Shown: positions 44,238-55,873, counted from the first letter of the stretch. The stretch is 64,000 nucleotides of DNA from Microbispora sp. H13382 (GCF_014161445.1 NZ_JABBXA010000001.1:186001-250000), one strand, 5' to 3'. Numbers and translations: made by a program. The notes: generated by a model from the letters alone, not told the origin.

Positions 44238-46904
44238 ATGAGGGCGGGGAGCCCAGGCCCCGCGGGTTACGACGGGCTGGGGCATGAGCCGGGGGGTGAT
44301 GCGCCGGGGCGCGAGGAACAGTGGCGCGAGGAACAGCGGCGCGAGGAGCAGCGGCGCGGTAGGACGGGGCCCGGCCCGGCGGCGCTGGCCGCTCCAGCGG
44401 CGGCTGCGTGGCTCACCGCTCTCGTAGTGCTGGGCTGCCCCGCCGTCGCCGGGGCCGCCGTGGCGCTGGCCGCCGCCGTGGCGGGCGTCGTCACGTGGGC
44501 GACAGCGCGGCGGCCGCCGAATCCCGACGTCGAGAGGGGCCGTGGCGTCGAGCGGGGCACCGACGTCGAGCATGGCTGTGGTGCCGAGCGGGGTGGGGAC
44601 GTCGAGCGGGGTGGGGAGGGGACCGGCGAGTCGGGCTCGCGTGCCGAAGGGGGACGTGCCGGCGAGTTCGCCGGCCCCGCGGGAGCGCCGGGGGCCGTCG
44701 CCAGGATCGCGATGGCGGTGCTCGCGGCCGTGGCCGTGACGGCCGCGGTCACGGCGTTCACGGTTCTCAAGGTGACGACCGGCCCCGTGCCGGACCTGGC
44801 CGGCCGGGGCGCCACGGTGACCGCCGAGGCGGAGATCAGCGACGACCCGCGCATCCGGCCGCACCAGGGCGGGGTGGCCCGGCGGGAGACGGCGGTCGTC
44901 CGGGCCCGGTTGCTGCTGGTGTCGGCCGCCCGGGAGCGATACGCCGTGGACGTGCCCGTCGTGCTGCTCGGTCCCGCAGAAGGATGGCGTTCACTGCTGC
45001 CCAGCCAGCGGGTCCGGGTGCGCGGGCGGTTGAGTCCGGCTGAGCAGGGTGAGCCGGTCGCGGCGGTGATGCTCGTCCGGGGGGCACCCGAGCCGATCAG
45101 CGCGCCCTCGGCCGTGCAGCGTGCCGCCGGAGCGCTGCGCGCGGGTCTGCGCGAGGCGGCCGGCGTGCTGCCGGACGACCAGCGCGGGCTGTTGCCCGGC
45201 CTGGTCGTCGGCGACGTGTCGCGCCTGGACGAGGAGGTGCGGCTCGACCTGGCGACGGCGGGGCTCGGCCATCTCACCGCCGTCTCCGGCACCAATCTGG
45301 CCATAGTGGCGGGCGCGGTGCTGGTGCTCGGCCGTTTCGCCGGCCTGCCCCTGGTCCTCCGGGCCGCCGTCGCGGTCGTCGCGATGGTCGCGTTCTCGGT
45401 CGTGGCGAGACCGTCGCCGAGCGTGCTGCGCGCTCTCGTCATGGGAACGGTCGCCGCCGTGGCCCTCGGCACGGGGCGCACCCGGGACGGCGTCGCCGCC
45501 CTGTCGGCGACCGTGCTCGGACTGGTGGTGTTCGATCCTGGGCTGGCCCGGCAGTGGGGCTTCGCGCTGTCGGTGTTCGCGACCGGCGGCATCCTGGTGC
45601 TCGCGCCCCGGTGGCGTGACCGCCTCGCGGCGCGCCGGGTGCCCCGCCTGCTCGCCGAGGCCCTGGCCGTGACCGCCGCGGCGCAGGCGGCGGTCACGCC
45701 CCTGCTGGTGCTGATGTCCGGGCGCCTCGACCTGGCCGCGATCCCGGCCAACCTGCTCGCGGAGCCCGCGGTGGCGCCCGCGACCGTGCTGGGGTTCGGG
45801 GCCGCCGTGATCGCCCCGGTGAGCATGGACCTGGCCTGGCTACTGGTGCGTCCCGCGGGGTGGGCCGTCGGCTGGATCATCGCGGTGGCACAGCGAGCCG
45901 CGGACCTTCCGTTCGCCTCGGCGGAGTGGTTCGGGGGAGCGGCGGGCCTCGCCGCGCTCGCGGCGGCGGCCGTCGCGGGCTGGCTCATCCTGCGGGGCCG
46001 TGCCCGCAGGCGCCTGGTGGCGGCGCTCGTGGCGGGAGCGTTGCTCGCCGCCCTCGTGGCGGTGCCGGTGGTGTCGCCCTGGCCACCGCCCGGGTGGCTA
46101 CTGGTCGTCTGCGACGTCGGCCAGGGGGACGCCCTGGTGCTGGCGGCGGGCCCCGGCCGGGCGGTGGTGGTCGACGCCGGTCCGCAGCCGGGCCCCACCG
46201 ACCGGTGTCTGCGTGCTCTCGGAGTGCGGCAGGTGCCGCTCGTCGTCCTCACTCACCCCCACCTCGACCACGTCGGCGGACTGCCGGGGGTGCTGCGCCG
46301 CCGCGCGGTCGGGGCGGTGGTCGTGAGCCCGGGTCGCGTGCCGGAGGGCGAGGCCGGCCGCGTCTCCGGGCGACTCAGGGCGGCCCACATCCCGGAATGG
46401 CAGGCCGTCCCGGGGATGCGGTGGCGGTTCGGGCCGAGCGAGATCACCGTCCTCGCTCCCGAGGCCGGTGCGCAGACGCCGGGCAGGGGCGAGGGGTCGA
46501 CGGCCAACAACGCCAGCGTCGTGCTGCTGGTCCGCTGGTCCGGAGGGCCCGACGCGCAGGGAGCAGGCGGAGCACGGGAAGCACCCCTGGGCGCGGCCCT
46601 GCTCGCCGGAGACCTGGAGACGGAGGCGCAGGAGGCCCTGGTGCGGCGCGGCCTGCCACGGGTCGAGGTGCTGAAGGTTCCCCACCACGGGTCGCCCAGA
46701 CAGGCGCCGGCCTTCCTCGCCGCCACGGGCGCGCGGGCCGCACTGATCAGCGTCGGCGCGGTCAACGACTACGGGCATCCCGCTCCGCTGACGCTGCGGC
46801 GCCTGCACTGGCTCGGCATGCGGCCCTACCGCACGGACCTGTCGGGGGACATAGCCGTCGTCGCCGCCCGCAACCGCCTCGCCGTGGTCGTACGGGGCAG
46901 ATGA
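44238..46904 (+). CDS. comEC: ComEC/Rec2-type DNA-uptake channel with C-terminal metallo-beta-lactamase domain
   Basis: About 888 residues. An N-terminal Glu/Arg-rich stretch contains three 15-bp repeats (REEQW/REEQR). The competence domain follows with its conserved LLPGLVVGDVSRLDEEVRLDLATAGLGHLTAVSGTNLA block split across helices and many membrane segments. The outside metallo-beta-lactamase fold has VVDAGPQ, LTHPHLDHVGGLPG and VLKVPHHGS. The channel passes single-stranded DNA into the cytosol; the nuclease-like domain may degrade the other strand. ATG 44238 has GGGGGA upstream; ATG 44184 is an alternative. Confidence 0.92.
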   Translation: MRAGSPGPAGYDGLGHEPGGDAPGREEQWREEQRREEQRRGRTGPGPAALAAPAAAAWLTALVVLGCPAVAGAAVALAAAVAGVVTWATARRPPNPDVERGRGVERGTDVEHGCGAERGGDVERGGEGTGESGSRAEGGRAGEFAGPAGAPGAVARIAMAVLAAVAVTAAVTAFTVLKVTTGPVPDLAGRGATVTAEAEISDDPRIRPHQGGVARRETAVVRARLLLVSAARERYAVDVPVVLLGPAEGWRSLLPSQRVRVRGRLSPAEQGEPVAAVMLVRGAPEPISAPSAVQRAAGALRAGLREAAGVLPDDQRGLLPGLVVGDVSRLDEEVRLDLATAGLGHLTAVSGTNLAIVAGAVLVLGRFAGLPLVLRAAVAVVAMVAFSVVARPSPSVLRALVMGTVAAVALGTGRTRDGVAALSATVLGLVVFDPGLARQWGFALSVFATGGILVLAPRWRDRLAARRVPRLLAEALAVTAAAQAAVTPLLVLMSGRLDLAAIPANLLAEPAVAPATVLGFGAAVIAPVSMDLAWLLVRPAGWAVGWIIAVAQRAADLPFASAEWFGGAAGLAALAAAAVAGWLILRGRARRRLVAALVAGALLAALVAVPVVSPWPPPGWLLVVCDVGQGDALVLAAGPGRAVVVDAGPQPGPTDRCLRALGVRQVPLVVLTHPHLDHVGGLPGVLRRRAVGAVVVSPGRVPEGEAGRVSGRLRAAHIPEWQAVPGMRWRFGPSEITVLAPEAGAQTPGRGEGSTANNASVVLLVRWSGGPDAQGAGGAREAPLGAALLAGDLETEAQEALVRRGLPRVEVLKVPHHGSPRQAPAFLAATGARAALISVGAVNDYGHPAPLTLRRLHWLGMRPYRTDLSGDIAVVAARNRLAVVVRGR
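44310..44354 (+). repeat. Three 15-bp tandem repeats in the comEC 5' end
   Basis: CGCGAGGAACAGTGG, CGCGAGGAACAGCGG and CGCGAGGAGCAGCGG in tandem, encoding REEQ-type charged pentapeptides. Confidence 0.8.
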
Positions 46905-47093
46905 GCGCGGGCCGGGTGAGGGAGTGGGGCAGGCCTGCGAGCCGGCTCTCGGCCTGCGCCGCCGGCTCGCGACGGCGCCCGAACGTTGTGGGTCGCACTT
47001 GCGCGCGGGATTCGCCCAGTACGCAGGTGGCCGTCGCCGCGTGCCGGGCGGGCGGATGTGCCGTGGGCGGGTGAGCGTGGCATGCTGCGTGAC

Positions 47094-48059
47094 ATGGCGA
47101 ACCCAGCACCCGTGACCCTGGTCGTCGGCGACGAGGAGTTCCTGGCCGATCGTGCCGTGGGCTCCATCGTGGCGGCGGTCCGCGCCGAGAACCCGGGGGC
47201 CGAGCTGCACGACCTTCAGGGAAGCAAAGTGCAGCCGGGAGACCTGGTCGGACTCGCCTCCCCCTCGTTGTTCGGTGACCGGTCGGTCATCGTGATCCGC
47301 GGGGCGCAGGACCTCACGAAGGACGTCATCACCGAGGTCGTCAAATACGCCGCCCACCCGGCCGACGACACCGTGCTCGTGCTGGCCCACCCAGGCGGCG
47401 TCAAGGGGAAGGCCCTGGTGGACGGGGTGAAGAAGGCGGGTGCCGACGTCGTCACGGTGGCCAAGCCGACCAAGGCGGGAGAGCGGCTCGACTTCATCAA
47501 GGCCGAGGTCCGCAGGGAGGGCCGCTCGATCTCGCCGGCCGCCGCCCAGGCGCTGCTCGACGCCGTGGGCAGCGATCTGCGCGAGCTGGCGGCCGCCTGC
47601 GGCCAGCTCGCCTTCGACACCGAGGGCAAGAACATCGACGAGGCGGCGGTCGCGAAGTACTACCGGGGACGCGCCGAGGTCAGCGGCTTCACGATCGCCG
47701 ATCTGGCGATCGAAGGCCGGTTGGGTGAGGCGCTGGAACAGGTCCGGTGGGCCCTCGCCACGGGCGTGGCGCCGGTGCTGATCGTCAGTGCGCTGGCGGG
47801 GGGCCTGCGCTCGCTGGCCAAGGTGGGCGGGGCGCCCCGCAACCTGCGCGGCGGCCAGCTCGCGAGCCATGTGGGCATGCCGCCCTGGAAGATCGACCGG
47901 GTCAAGCGTCAGCTCGGCGGCTGGGGGCCGGAGGGAATCTCCGCCGCCCTGCAGGCCGTGGCCACCACCGACGAGCAGGTCAAGGGTGGCGGCACCGACC
48001 CGGCGTACGCGCTGGAGAAGGCGATCCACACGATCGTGGCCAGTCGCAACACCCGCTGA
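47094..48059 (+). CDS. holA: DNA polymerase III delta subunit
   Basis: 321 residues. It is the clamp-loader subunit that opens the beta ring. N-terminal VTLVVGDEEFLADRAV replaces a true P-loop, as expected for delta. The VLVLAHPGGVKGKALVD, ISPAAAQALLDAVGSDLRELAAACGQL and TIADLAIEGRLGEALEQVRWAL segments follow the family's three-domain order. ATG 47094 gives the typical MANP-type start; ATG 47082 would add four residues. It follows comEC in the conserved actinobacterial order. Confidence 0.92.
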   Translation: MANPAPVTLVVGDEEFLADRAVGSIVAAVRAENPGAELHDLQGSKVQPGDLVGLASPSLFGDRSVIVIRGAQDLTKDVITEVVKYAAHPADDTVLVLAHPGGVKGKALVDGVKKAGADVVTVAKPTKAGERLDFIKAEVRREGRSISPAAAQALLDAVGSDLRELAAACGQLAFDTEGKNIDEAAVAKYYRGRAEVSGFTIADLAIEGRLGEALEQVRWALATGVAPVLIVSALAGGLRSLAKVGGAPRNLRGGQLASHVGMPPWKIDRVKRQLGGWGPEGISAALQAVATTDEQVKGGGTDPAYALEKAIHTIVASRNTR

Positions 48060-48074
48060 ACCGCTCAGCGAGCG

Positions 48075-48191
48075 GTGGCGTGCGCGCCGGGGGGATTCGC
48101 CCAGGCCACCTCCGACGCGACCGTGCTGTTCAAGACCAACGTCACGTTCGACGAGTCAGCGGCCGGGGACCCGCGACACGTTCATCCCTGA
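48075..48191 (+). pseudogene. Short ORF or gene remnant after holA
   Basis: A 38-codon frame from GTG 48075 reads a plausible, non-repetitive peptide (FAQATSDATVLFKTNVTFDE). It has no clear ribosome site and no recognised relatives, so it may be a decayed gene end or chance. Confidence 0.22.
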
Positions 48192-48271
48192 GCGCGGCGT
48201 GAGCGCCGCACGGGGTGGTCTCTCCGGATCTGGCTCGGCTGTGGGCCGCGGCTCCCGCTGTACGGCTCGCT

Positions 48272-48769
48272 TCAGGGTCGGGCGGGGTGCTCCACGTGCA
48301 GCAGCATCCGCTTGAGCAGCGCTGCGAGGGCGTCCTGGTCGTCCGGCGGCAGCACGCCCACCATCTCGTCCTCGACCTCGCCGCGCAGGTCCATCGCCCT
48401 GAGCCAGAGCGCGCGGCCCTCGCTCGTCAACTCCACATCCACCCGGCGGCGGTCCTCCGCGCTGCGGATGCGCCGGACGAGCCCGGCCTTCTCAAGGGTG
48501 TCCAGGCGGCCCGTCATGCCGGCGGGGGAGACCCGCAACTCGGCGGCGAGCTCCGTCGGGGTGGCCCGGCCGCCTTCTCCCCGGGCACCGAGCCAGTGAA
48601 GGGTCTCGTACTCGAAGTCCTGCAGGCCCACCGCGGCCAGCGCGGTGTCCTTCGCCTGAGCCAGGTGCTTCACCAGGAACTGCATCCGGGTGACGATCGC
48701 CTCCACGCGTTCGTCGAAGGGCGCCTTCCCCCGCCAGCGCGCGATGTGCCGGTCCACCGAGTCGTCCAT
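48272..48769 (-). CDS. MarR-family transcriptional regulator
   Basis: 165 residues from the ATG at 48769. Winged helix of the MarR type: ATPTELAAELRVSPAGMTGRLDTLEKAGLVRRI supplies the recognition helix, then SAEDRRRVDVELTSEGRALW the wing with its conserved Asp-Arg-Arg. Flanking helices form the dimer. It is divergent from an MFS efflux gene across 66 bp that contain two short palindromes, the usual layout for a repressor of drug efflux. Ligand unknown. Confidence 0.92.
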   Translation of the reverse strand: MDDSVDRHIARWRGKAPFDERVEAIVTRMQFLVKHLAQAKDTALAAVGLQDFEYETLHWLGARGEGGRATPTELAAELRVSPAGMTGRLDTLEKAGLVRRIRSAEDRRRVDVELTSEGRALWLRAMDLRGEVEDEMVGVLPPDDQDALAALLKRMLLHVEHPARP

Positions 48770-48796
48770 CAGGCAATCATACGCCGGAGAAAAATA

Positions 48797-48813
48797 CGTT
48801 AACGAAAGCTTCG
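48797..48813. promoter_or_regulatory. Candidate MarR operator between marR-like and MFS genes
   Basis: A perfect palindrome CGTTAACG (48797-48804) overlaps the inverted repeat CGAA-AGC-TTCG (48803-48813), in the AT-rich centre of the divergent promoter. The 23-36 bp distance to the MFS start suits repression by the adjacent MarR protein. Inference from position. Confidence 0.45.
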
Positions 48814-48835
48814 CTGGCGAAATACCTTCCCTCCC

Positions 48836-50026
48836 ATGATTGCACGTCTGGTCGCGGGGCGGACGGTCGCGGCGCTCGCCACCGCCCTCATTCCCACCGG
48901 CCTCACCCTCGCCGTCATCAGGGTGACCGGCTCCGCCCTCGATCTCGGCGTCGTCCTCGCCGCCGAGATGCTGCCCATGCTCCTGCTGCTTCCCGTCGGC
49001 GGAGTCATGGCGGACCGCTTCGCGCCGAGGCGGGTGATCCTCGTGGCCGATCTGGTCCGCTGCGCCGCCCAGGTGGCGCTGGGGGCACTGCTCCTCCTCG
49101 GCCATCCGGGCGTCCCGGTGATGGCGGGTCTCGCGGCGCTCACCGGAGCCGCGGTGGCCTTCGGCGTTCCGGCCGTGTCACCGCTGGTCGCCGGGGTGGT
49201 TCCGGCCGAGCGCCGGCTGCGGGTCAACGCCCACATCGGAGTCGCGAGCGGCCTCGCCCAGATCACCGGCCCCGCGCTCGCCGGAGGTCTGACGCTGTGG
49301 CTCGGGCCGGGCTGGTCCTTCCTGCTCACCGGGGTCCTGTTCGCCGGGTCCGCGGTCACGCTGGGCGGCCTGGTCACGGCTCCGCGCCCGGTGACCCGTC
49401 GCGACCGCTTCCTGGGCGAGCTGAGGGAAGGATGGCGGGAGGCGCGGCGGCACCGCTGGTTCCTGGTCAGCGTGGCCGGGCACGGCGTCTGGCATCTCGG
49501 GGCGGGCGTGCTGCTGACCCTCGGCCCGGTGATCGCCGTACGCAGCCTGGGCGGTGAGGCCGTCTGGGTGGTCGTCGCGCAGGCGGGAACCGCGGCGACC
49601 CTGCTCGGCGTCTTCGTGGCGCCCAGGTTGCCGATCCGGCGGCCCCTCGCCGTGGCGGCGGTCGGGGCGGCGGTCTACGCGTGCCCGCTCGTCGCCTTCG
49701 CTCTCCCCGCGCCGACCCCGATCGTCATCGCCGCGTACGTCGTGGCGATGGCGGGGGTGGGGATGCTGACGCCTTTGTGGGAGACGGTGGTGCAGCAGCG
49801 GGTGGAGCCGCACGCGCTCGGCAGGGTGGACTCGTTCGACGTGCTCATCTCCTACGCGGCGCGGCCGCTCGGGCTCGCCGCCGCCGCGCCGCTCGCCGCC
49901 TGGGCCGGAGCCGCGGCTCCGCTGCTCGTGTCGGCTGCTCTGGTGGCCGCGGTCAACCTGGCGGTGCTCGCCCTGCCCGAGGTCAGGCGGCGTACGACGG
50001 AGGAGACCACGCCGGTGCCGGTCTGA
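48836..50026 (+). CDS. MFS transporter, probable efflux
   Basis: 396 residues with about 12 membrane segments. The conserved loop-2/3 MFS motif is seen as GGVMADRFAPRRVILVADLVR, and the second half repeats the pattern. It resembles actinobacterial enterobactin/drug-export MFS proteins of about 400 residues (GVPAVSPLVAGVVPAERRLRVNAH, in two parts). The divergent MarR regulator suggests inducible drug or metabolite export. ATG start at 48836, preceded by CCTTCCCTCCC rather than a purine-rich site, so the mRNA may be leaderless or nearly so. Confidence 0.9.
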   Translation: MIARLVAGRTVAALATALIPTGLTLAVIRVTGSALDLGVVLAAEMLPMLLLLPVGGVMADRFAPRRVILVADLVRCAAQVALGALLLLGHPGVPVMAGLAALTGAAVAFGVPAVSPLVAGVVPAERRLRVNAHIGVASGLAQITGPALAGGLTLWLGPGWSFLLTGVLFAGSAVTLGGLVTAPRPVTRRDRFLGELREGWREARRHRWFLVSVAGHGVWHLGAGVLLTLGPVIAVRSLGGEAVWVVVAQAGTAATLLGVFVAPRLPIRRPLAVAAVGAAVYACPLVAFALPAPTPIVIAAYVVAMAGVGMLTPLWETVVQQRVEPHALGRVDSFDVLISYAARPLGLAAAAPLAAWAGAAAPLLVSAALVAAVNLAVLALPEVRRRTTEETTPVPV

Positions 50027-50079
50027 CCGGTGACGCGGCCACGACGACGGCGGGCCCGACGACGGCGGGCACGCGAAAA

Positions 50080-50110
50080 CGCCGCATCTCCCGTGAAAGG
50101 AGATGCGGCG
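50080..50110 (-). terminator. Rho-independent terminator of rpsT
   Basis: A perfect 12-bp stem, CGCCGCATCTCC (50080-50091) and GGAGATGCGGCG (50099-50110), with a 7-nt loop, is followed on the minus strand by TTTTCG. It lies 15 bp beyond the rpsT stop and also separates it from the converging MFS gene. Confidence 0.88.
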
Positions 50111-50125
50111 TACGCCAGGCGTGAG

Positions 50126-50398
50126 TTACTTGGCGGCCTGCAGGGTGGCGGCGCGCTTGGCGATCGCCGACTTCCGGTTGGCAGCCTGGTTCTTGTGAAT
50201 GACGCCCTTGCTGACGGCCTTGTCGAGCTGCCGGGACGCGGCCTTGAGCGCGACGAGGGCGTCGTCGACGTTGCCCTGGTCGGCGGCCTCGCGGAACTTG
50301 CGGACCGCGGTCTTCAGGGACGACTTGACGGCCTTGTTACGCAGCCGGTGCTTCTCGTTCTGCCGGTTGCGCTTGATCTGGGACTTGATGTTCGCCAC
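50126..50398 (-). CDS. rpsT: 30S ribosomal protein S20
   Basis: 90 residues from the GTG at 50398, which gives the standard start [18 protein letters not shown]. The rest ([38 protein letters not shown]) matches S20 closely. It binds 16S rRNA in the small subunit. In-frame sequence upstream of the GTG is not S20-like. It converges on the MFS gene and ends in a strong terminator; lepA and a GH18-like gene lie on its other side, as is usual near lepA. Confidence 0.97.
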   Translation of the reverse strand: MANIKSQIKRNRQNEKHRLRNKAVKSSLKTAVRKFREAADQGNVDDALVALKAASRQLDKAVSKGVIHKNQAANRKSAIAKRAATLQAAK

Positions 50399-50536
50399 GA
50401 AGAAAGCCTCAGTGTTAAGTCTTGGTCGGATGGGGCGCGCGGGCTCGTGAGAGGGCGCGCCACACGCAGTTGGACAGGATACCAACAGCCCGGGCCGCCG
50501 CTCAAATTCACGACGACAGGACCGCCCCCGCTCATG

Positions 50537-51613
50537 CTATCGCGGCGCGGCCGCCGCGGTCCGCACATCGGCCTGCCCGCCCGACGACTCCACCGACCCA
50601 CCGGGGCCGCCGCGCACCCACGCGCTCTCGTACTCCTTCCAGTCCTGCTCCGTGGCCGCGAAGTCGACGTACAGGGCCAGGCCGAACTCGGTGCGCGGAC
50701 CGTGGTCGCTGAGCGCGAGCCGCGCGCCCTCGGCGGCGGCCTGGACGCTCTCGGCCCGGTCGCCGTACCAGACGCCGTGGTCGTGGTACGCCGGAGCCCC
50801 GATGAGCAGGGTCTTGTCCTCGGGCACCAGGTCGAGGGCGAGCGTGGTCTGCCGTGCGACGTAGCCGCCGTAGAGAGAGTTCAGCGGCGTCCACGAGTCG
50901 TACGTCATGATCGCCACCTGGTCGGTGAGGCCCACCACCTGGCGGAAGTAGTCCGGCGTCCAGTACTTGTCGTGGCCGATCGCCAGGGCGGTGGGGGCGC
51001 GCAGGCCGGGCAGCGGCTCGATCTGCTGCGTGGCGACCGACAGCGGCCGGGCGCCGATGGCCGCCCGCGTCTCCCGCAGCACGCTGAGGAACGGCCCGTC
51101 CCCGTCGTCGACCGGCTCGAAGTCGTAGTGGATCCCGTCGAACCCGACGGCGACCAGGTCCCGGGCGCCCGCCACGACCCTGGCCCGGGTCGCCGTGTCG
51201 GCCAGGCTCAGGTGGGGCTTGCCGTTGTCGTTGACCGTCTGGCCGAGCCAGGCCGACACCCGGACTCCGGGCACGTTCGCCCGCCACCATTTCAGGAAAT
51301 TTCTGGCATTGGGGTAGCGAACGGGTGGCAAGGTCCCGTCGTACTCGTACGGCCCGCTGTGGACGTACACGTCCCTGATGCCGCTGGCGCGCAGCCGTAC
51401 GGCGAGGGCCCGCACGTCGGCCTCGGTGCGGCGGCCGTCCACCCACGCGTGGCCCATCCACAGGGCGTCGTGGCCGGTCGTCCTGGCCCAGCCGGCGGGC
51501 GTTCCGGCGAACTGGAGGCGCAGCGCGGCGGCGCCGGCCAGCCCGAGCGCGAGCGGAACGGCCACGACGACGGCGGCTAATCGCAGAACTCGTCTGGTGG
51601 TCAAGGCAAGCAT
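50537..51613 (-). CDS. Secreted or membrane-anchored GH18-fold protein
   Basis: 358 residues. The N-terminus has a single hydrophobic stretch ([23 protein letters not shown]), a signal peptide or anchor. The catalytic signature of family 18 is seen as [12 protein letters not shown] with the acid Glu at about 166. Substrate-side residues occur in [11 protein letters not shown] and LIGAPAY. Such proteins cleave, or only bind, beta-1,4-GlcNAc polymers. It is divergent from lepA across 6 bp, so the two promoters must overlap. ATG at 51613. Confidence 0.82.
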   Translation of the reverse strand: MLALTTRRVLRLAAVVVAVPLALGLAGAAALRLQFAGTPAGWARTTGHDALWMGHAWVDGRRTEADVRALAVRLRASGIRDVYVHSGPYEYDGTLPPVRYPNARNFLKWWRANVPGVRVSAWLGQTVNDNGKPHLSLADTATRARVVAGARDLVAVGFDGIHYDFEPVDDGDGPFLSVLRETRAAIGARPLSVATQQIEPLPGLRAPTALAIGHDKYWTPDYFRQVVGLTDQVAIMTYDSWTPLNSLYGGYVARQTTLALDLVPEDKTLLIGAPAYHDHGVWYGDRAESVQAAAEGARLALSDHGPRTEFGLALYVDFAATEQDWKEYESAWVRGGPGGSVESSGGQADVRTAAAAPR

Positions 51614-51619
51614 CCGGAC

Positions 51620-53551
<1,932 letters not shown>

Positions 53552-53618
53552 CTCTGTCCGAATTGACCACAACTTAATAGGATCGCAGGGAAACATGACC
53601 ATCCGTTAACGTTTGGGC

Positions 53619-54266
53619 ATGTACATCCTCTCTGTGAACGTGGGCCGGGCCGTCGACGCCGAGTGGGCCGGAGAACTTCGGCGCACCGCCATCGACAAGC
53701 GGAAGGCCGAGGGCCGCGTGGCCGTACGCGACAACGGCCTGGAGGGCGACGAGCGCGCCGACGTGGCCAACCACGGTCACCCCGACCAGGCGGTGTACGC
53801 GTACGCGCGGGAGGACTACGACTGGTGGGAGCCCCGTATGGGCCGGGACCTGCGTGACGGCCAGTTCGGGGAGAACCTCACGACGTCCGGGGCCGACGTG
53901 AGCGGCGCCGTCCTCGGCGAGCGGTGGCGGGTGGGCACGGCCGTCCTGGAGGTCACCTACCCCCGCATCCCGTGCGTGGTGTTCCGCAACTGGCTGGACG
54001 AGCGCGGCTGGGTGAAGCGCTTCACCGAGGCCGGCCGTCCCGGGGCGTACTTCCGGGTGGTCGAGCGGGGCGAGCTCGGCGCGGGCGACGAGATCGAGGT
54101 GCTCGACCGGCCCTCGGACGGGGTGACGATCGCCGAGGCGTTCCGGGCCTACCACGGCGGCAGAGACCTGATGCTGCGGATCCTCGCCGTTCCCGGCCGC
54201 AGCGACAAGTGGGACAGGGTCGCCGAGCGCGTCCTCGGCAGCCGCACCGGCGTGGTCGCGTCCTGA
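53619..54266 (+). CDS. MOSC-domain protein (YiiM-like)
   Basis: 215 residues from the ATG at 53619; TTG 53613 is an alternative. The MOSC fold is visible in LEGDERADVANHGHPDQAVYAYAREDY, GQFGENLTTSG and the conserved Cys of RIPCVVFRNWL, which in relatives binds molybdenum cofactor sulfur. YiiM-like proteins reduce N-hydroxylated compounds; the substrate here is unknown. A TAGGAT-type -10 at 53578-53583 may serve it. Confidence 0.88.
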   Translation: MYILSVNVGRAVDAEWAGELRRTAIDKRKAEGRVAVRDNGLEGDERADVANHGHPDQAVYAYAREDYDWWEPRMGRDLRDGQFGENLTTSGADVSGAVLGERWRVGTAVLEVTYPRIPCVVFRNWLDERGWVKRFTEAGRPGAYFRVVERGELGAGDEIEVLDRPSDGVTIAEAFRAYHGGRDLMLRILAVPGRSDKWDRVAERVLGSRTGVVAS

Positions 54267-54406
54267 TCACGGAGCGCCCGCACGGTAAGGGCGGTGGCCG
54301 AAAAGGTCTCTGATGATTGGTGGCCCTGCCGCCCCCTCCCGGAACGGCGCCGCCTGCCCGTGGGAACCGGTTTGGCCGGAAGCCGGGCCACGAGGATGAT
54401 CGAGGA

Positions 54407-55123
54407 GTGTCGCGGGACTCCTTGGAACAGGCGCGTCGGCTGTGGGCGGCCCTGGCCCGTGTCACGGTCGCGTTTCCCCCGTCGGGCGGCGTGACCGTCG
54501 TCGTCTCGCCGGAGTCGTGGTTGTGTCCGCCCGGATGGGCGGGCGTGGTCGAATTGGACGGGGCCGTCCTGGCGACCGTGCCGGAAGCCGGGTTGGCCGG
54601 GCGGCTGCACGATGCCCTGCTCGGCGCGCTCGACACAGACATCGACCTGTCCCGGCTCCCCGGCCGCCTGAGCGTTCACGACGTCCTGGGCCCGGCGACG
54701 CTGGCGTACCTGGACGCCGCCGACTTCGCCCCGTCCCATCGCGACACCGTCGTCGAGCGGCTGCCGCCGGGACATCGGGATGTCCGCTCACTGGTGGCCT
54801 CGGTGGACGCCCGGGATGCCGACGAAAGCGGCATGGAGGAGGTCGCCTCGGCGGTTCGGGTGCTGCGGGAGGGCCGTGACGTGCTCGCCGCCGCCGGGTA
54901 TCGCCCTTGGCTGGACACGGCGGCCCATCTGTCCGTCCTGGTCGCCGCGGCGCACCGTGGTCGTGGCCTGGCCCGCCTGGTGGCCTCGGCGGCGGTGGCG
55001 GACGCATTGGCCGAGGGGCTGCTGCCCCAGTGGAGAGCACGCCCCGAGCCGTCACGGCGAGTGGCCCGAGCGCTGGGCTTCCGGGAACTCGGCTCGCAGA
55101 TCAGCCTCCTCCTGAAGCCCTGA
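54407..55123 (+). CDS. GNAT-fold acetyltransferase-like protein
   Basis: 238 residues from the GTG at 54407 (VSRDSLEQARRLW). The C-terminal half has the acetyl-CoA pyrophosphate loop of GNAT enzymes: LSVLVAAAHRGRGLARLVASAA supplies the R/Q-x-x-G-x-G/A pattern. It ends in the typical ALGFRELGSQISLLL strand. The N-terminal half is a degenerate, possibly second, domain. Target unknown. An earlier in-frame ATG at 54317 would add a Pro/Arg-rich stretch without a ribosome site. Confidence 0.72.
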   Translation: MSRDSLEQARRLWAALARVTVAFPPSGGVTVVVSPESWLCPPGWAGVVELDGAVLATVPEAGLAGRLHDALLGALDTDIDLSRLPGRLSVHDVLGPATLAYLDAADFAPSHRDTVVERLPPGHRDVRSLVASVDARDADESGMEEVASAVRVLREGRDVLAAAGYRPWLDTAAHLSVLVAAAHRGRGLARLVASAAVADALAEGLLPQWRARPEPSRRVARALGFRELGSQISLLLKP

Positions 55124-55432
55124 CAGCGGCCCAGGGCCCGGGATAGTCACGGCGCCGATTTCCCGCGAGGGTTCACGCTCCCCGCCTCCATTGGCACCAC
55201 CGCGCCGCGCGAATGCGACCAGCCTGCGCACACACACTTGTGGTCGCTGTGAAGACGATTGGAATCAGCTGTCAGCGGAGGATGGAGTAGAGGCGGTGGT
55301 GAGGGAGGCTTTGGCGACGCCTGCCGCCAAAGGACCAGTAATGACGTGCACCGATCTTTCTCAGCTCCGGCCGTGGGCCTTCCCCAGGGGTATAAGGCGC
55401 ACATCCCCGCAGGACTGTACGAGCGACGGCGA
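55124..55432. other. Spacer holding a 47-bp copy of the chitinase 3' end
   Basis: No secure gene. Sequence 55270-55316 repeats the last 48 bp of the truncated chitinase gene (55984-56031) with one missing G. The remaining sequence probably contains the promoter of the small secreted protein at 55433. Confidence 0.5.
55270..55316 (-). repeat. Direct repeat of the chitinase 3' terminus
   Basis: 47 of 48 positions match 55984-56031, both in the same orientation. The copy holds the chitinase stop codon and the codons before it. With its partner it brackets the small secreted gene. It is either a leftover of a tandem gene copy or the footprint of an insertion. Confidence 0.85.
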
Positions 55433-55873
55433 ATGCCCGTCACTGAAGAAGAAGGTGCTACCAAGTTGTACCGCTACGCTGCACGGAATTCGCACCAGGC
55501 CGTGCTCCTGACGACCCGGCGGCTGGCCCTGACCACGCTTGTGATCACGGTGGCGGGGATTTCCGCCGCGCAGCCGTCGAACGCCCGCGTCGCCGCCCAC
55601 CACGTGGTGCTCGAAGCATCTCACCACCCCGGCCCCGGCGGAGGCGGAGGTCAGGTGATCAGAGGGGGACGAGCCGGCGGCGGCCAGAACCGATCCGGCA
55701 TGGGTAGGCACAACCAGAGCGTCACCGGCACTGTCGCTCCCACCTTCGTCCAGGGAGCGTCACAGCAGGCATTCACGAACGATGGTTCGTTCGACGTGCA
55801 GAACGGCGTCTGCTGGAGGCAACCAAACATCTGTGCCGTCGGGCAGAACATGCCAGTCCGCCATAGGTCATGA
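55433..55873 (+). CDS. Small secreted Gly-rich protein, unknown
   Basis: 146 residues from the ATG at 55433, or 135 from TTG 55466, which has AAGAAGG upstream. A twin-basic N-region (TTRRLALTTLVITVAGISAA) gives a likely signal peptide cut near SNA. The mature part is His/Gly-rich, then GVCWRQPNICAVGQ near the end, where the two Cys could form a disulfide. No family recognised. It lies between the two copies of the chitinase 3' repeat. Confidence 0.5.
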   Translation: MPVTEEEGATKLYRYAARNSHQAVLLTTRRLALTTLVITVAGISAAQPSNARVAAHHVVLEASHHPGPGGGGGQVIRGGRAGGGQNRSGMGRHNQSVTGTVAPTFVQGASQQAFTNDGSFDVQNGVCWRQPNICAVGQNMPVRHRS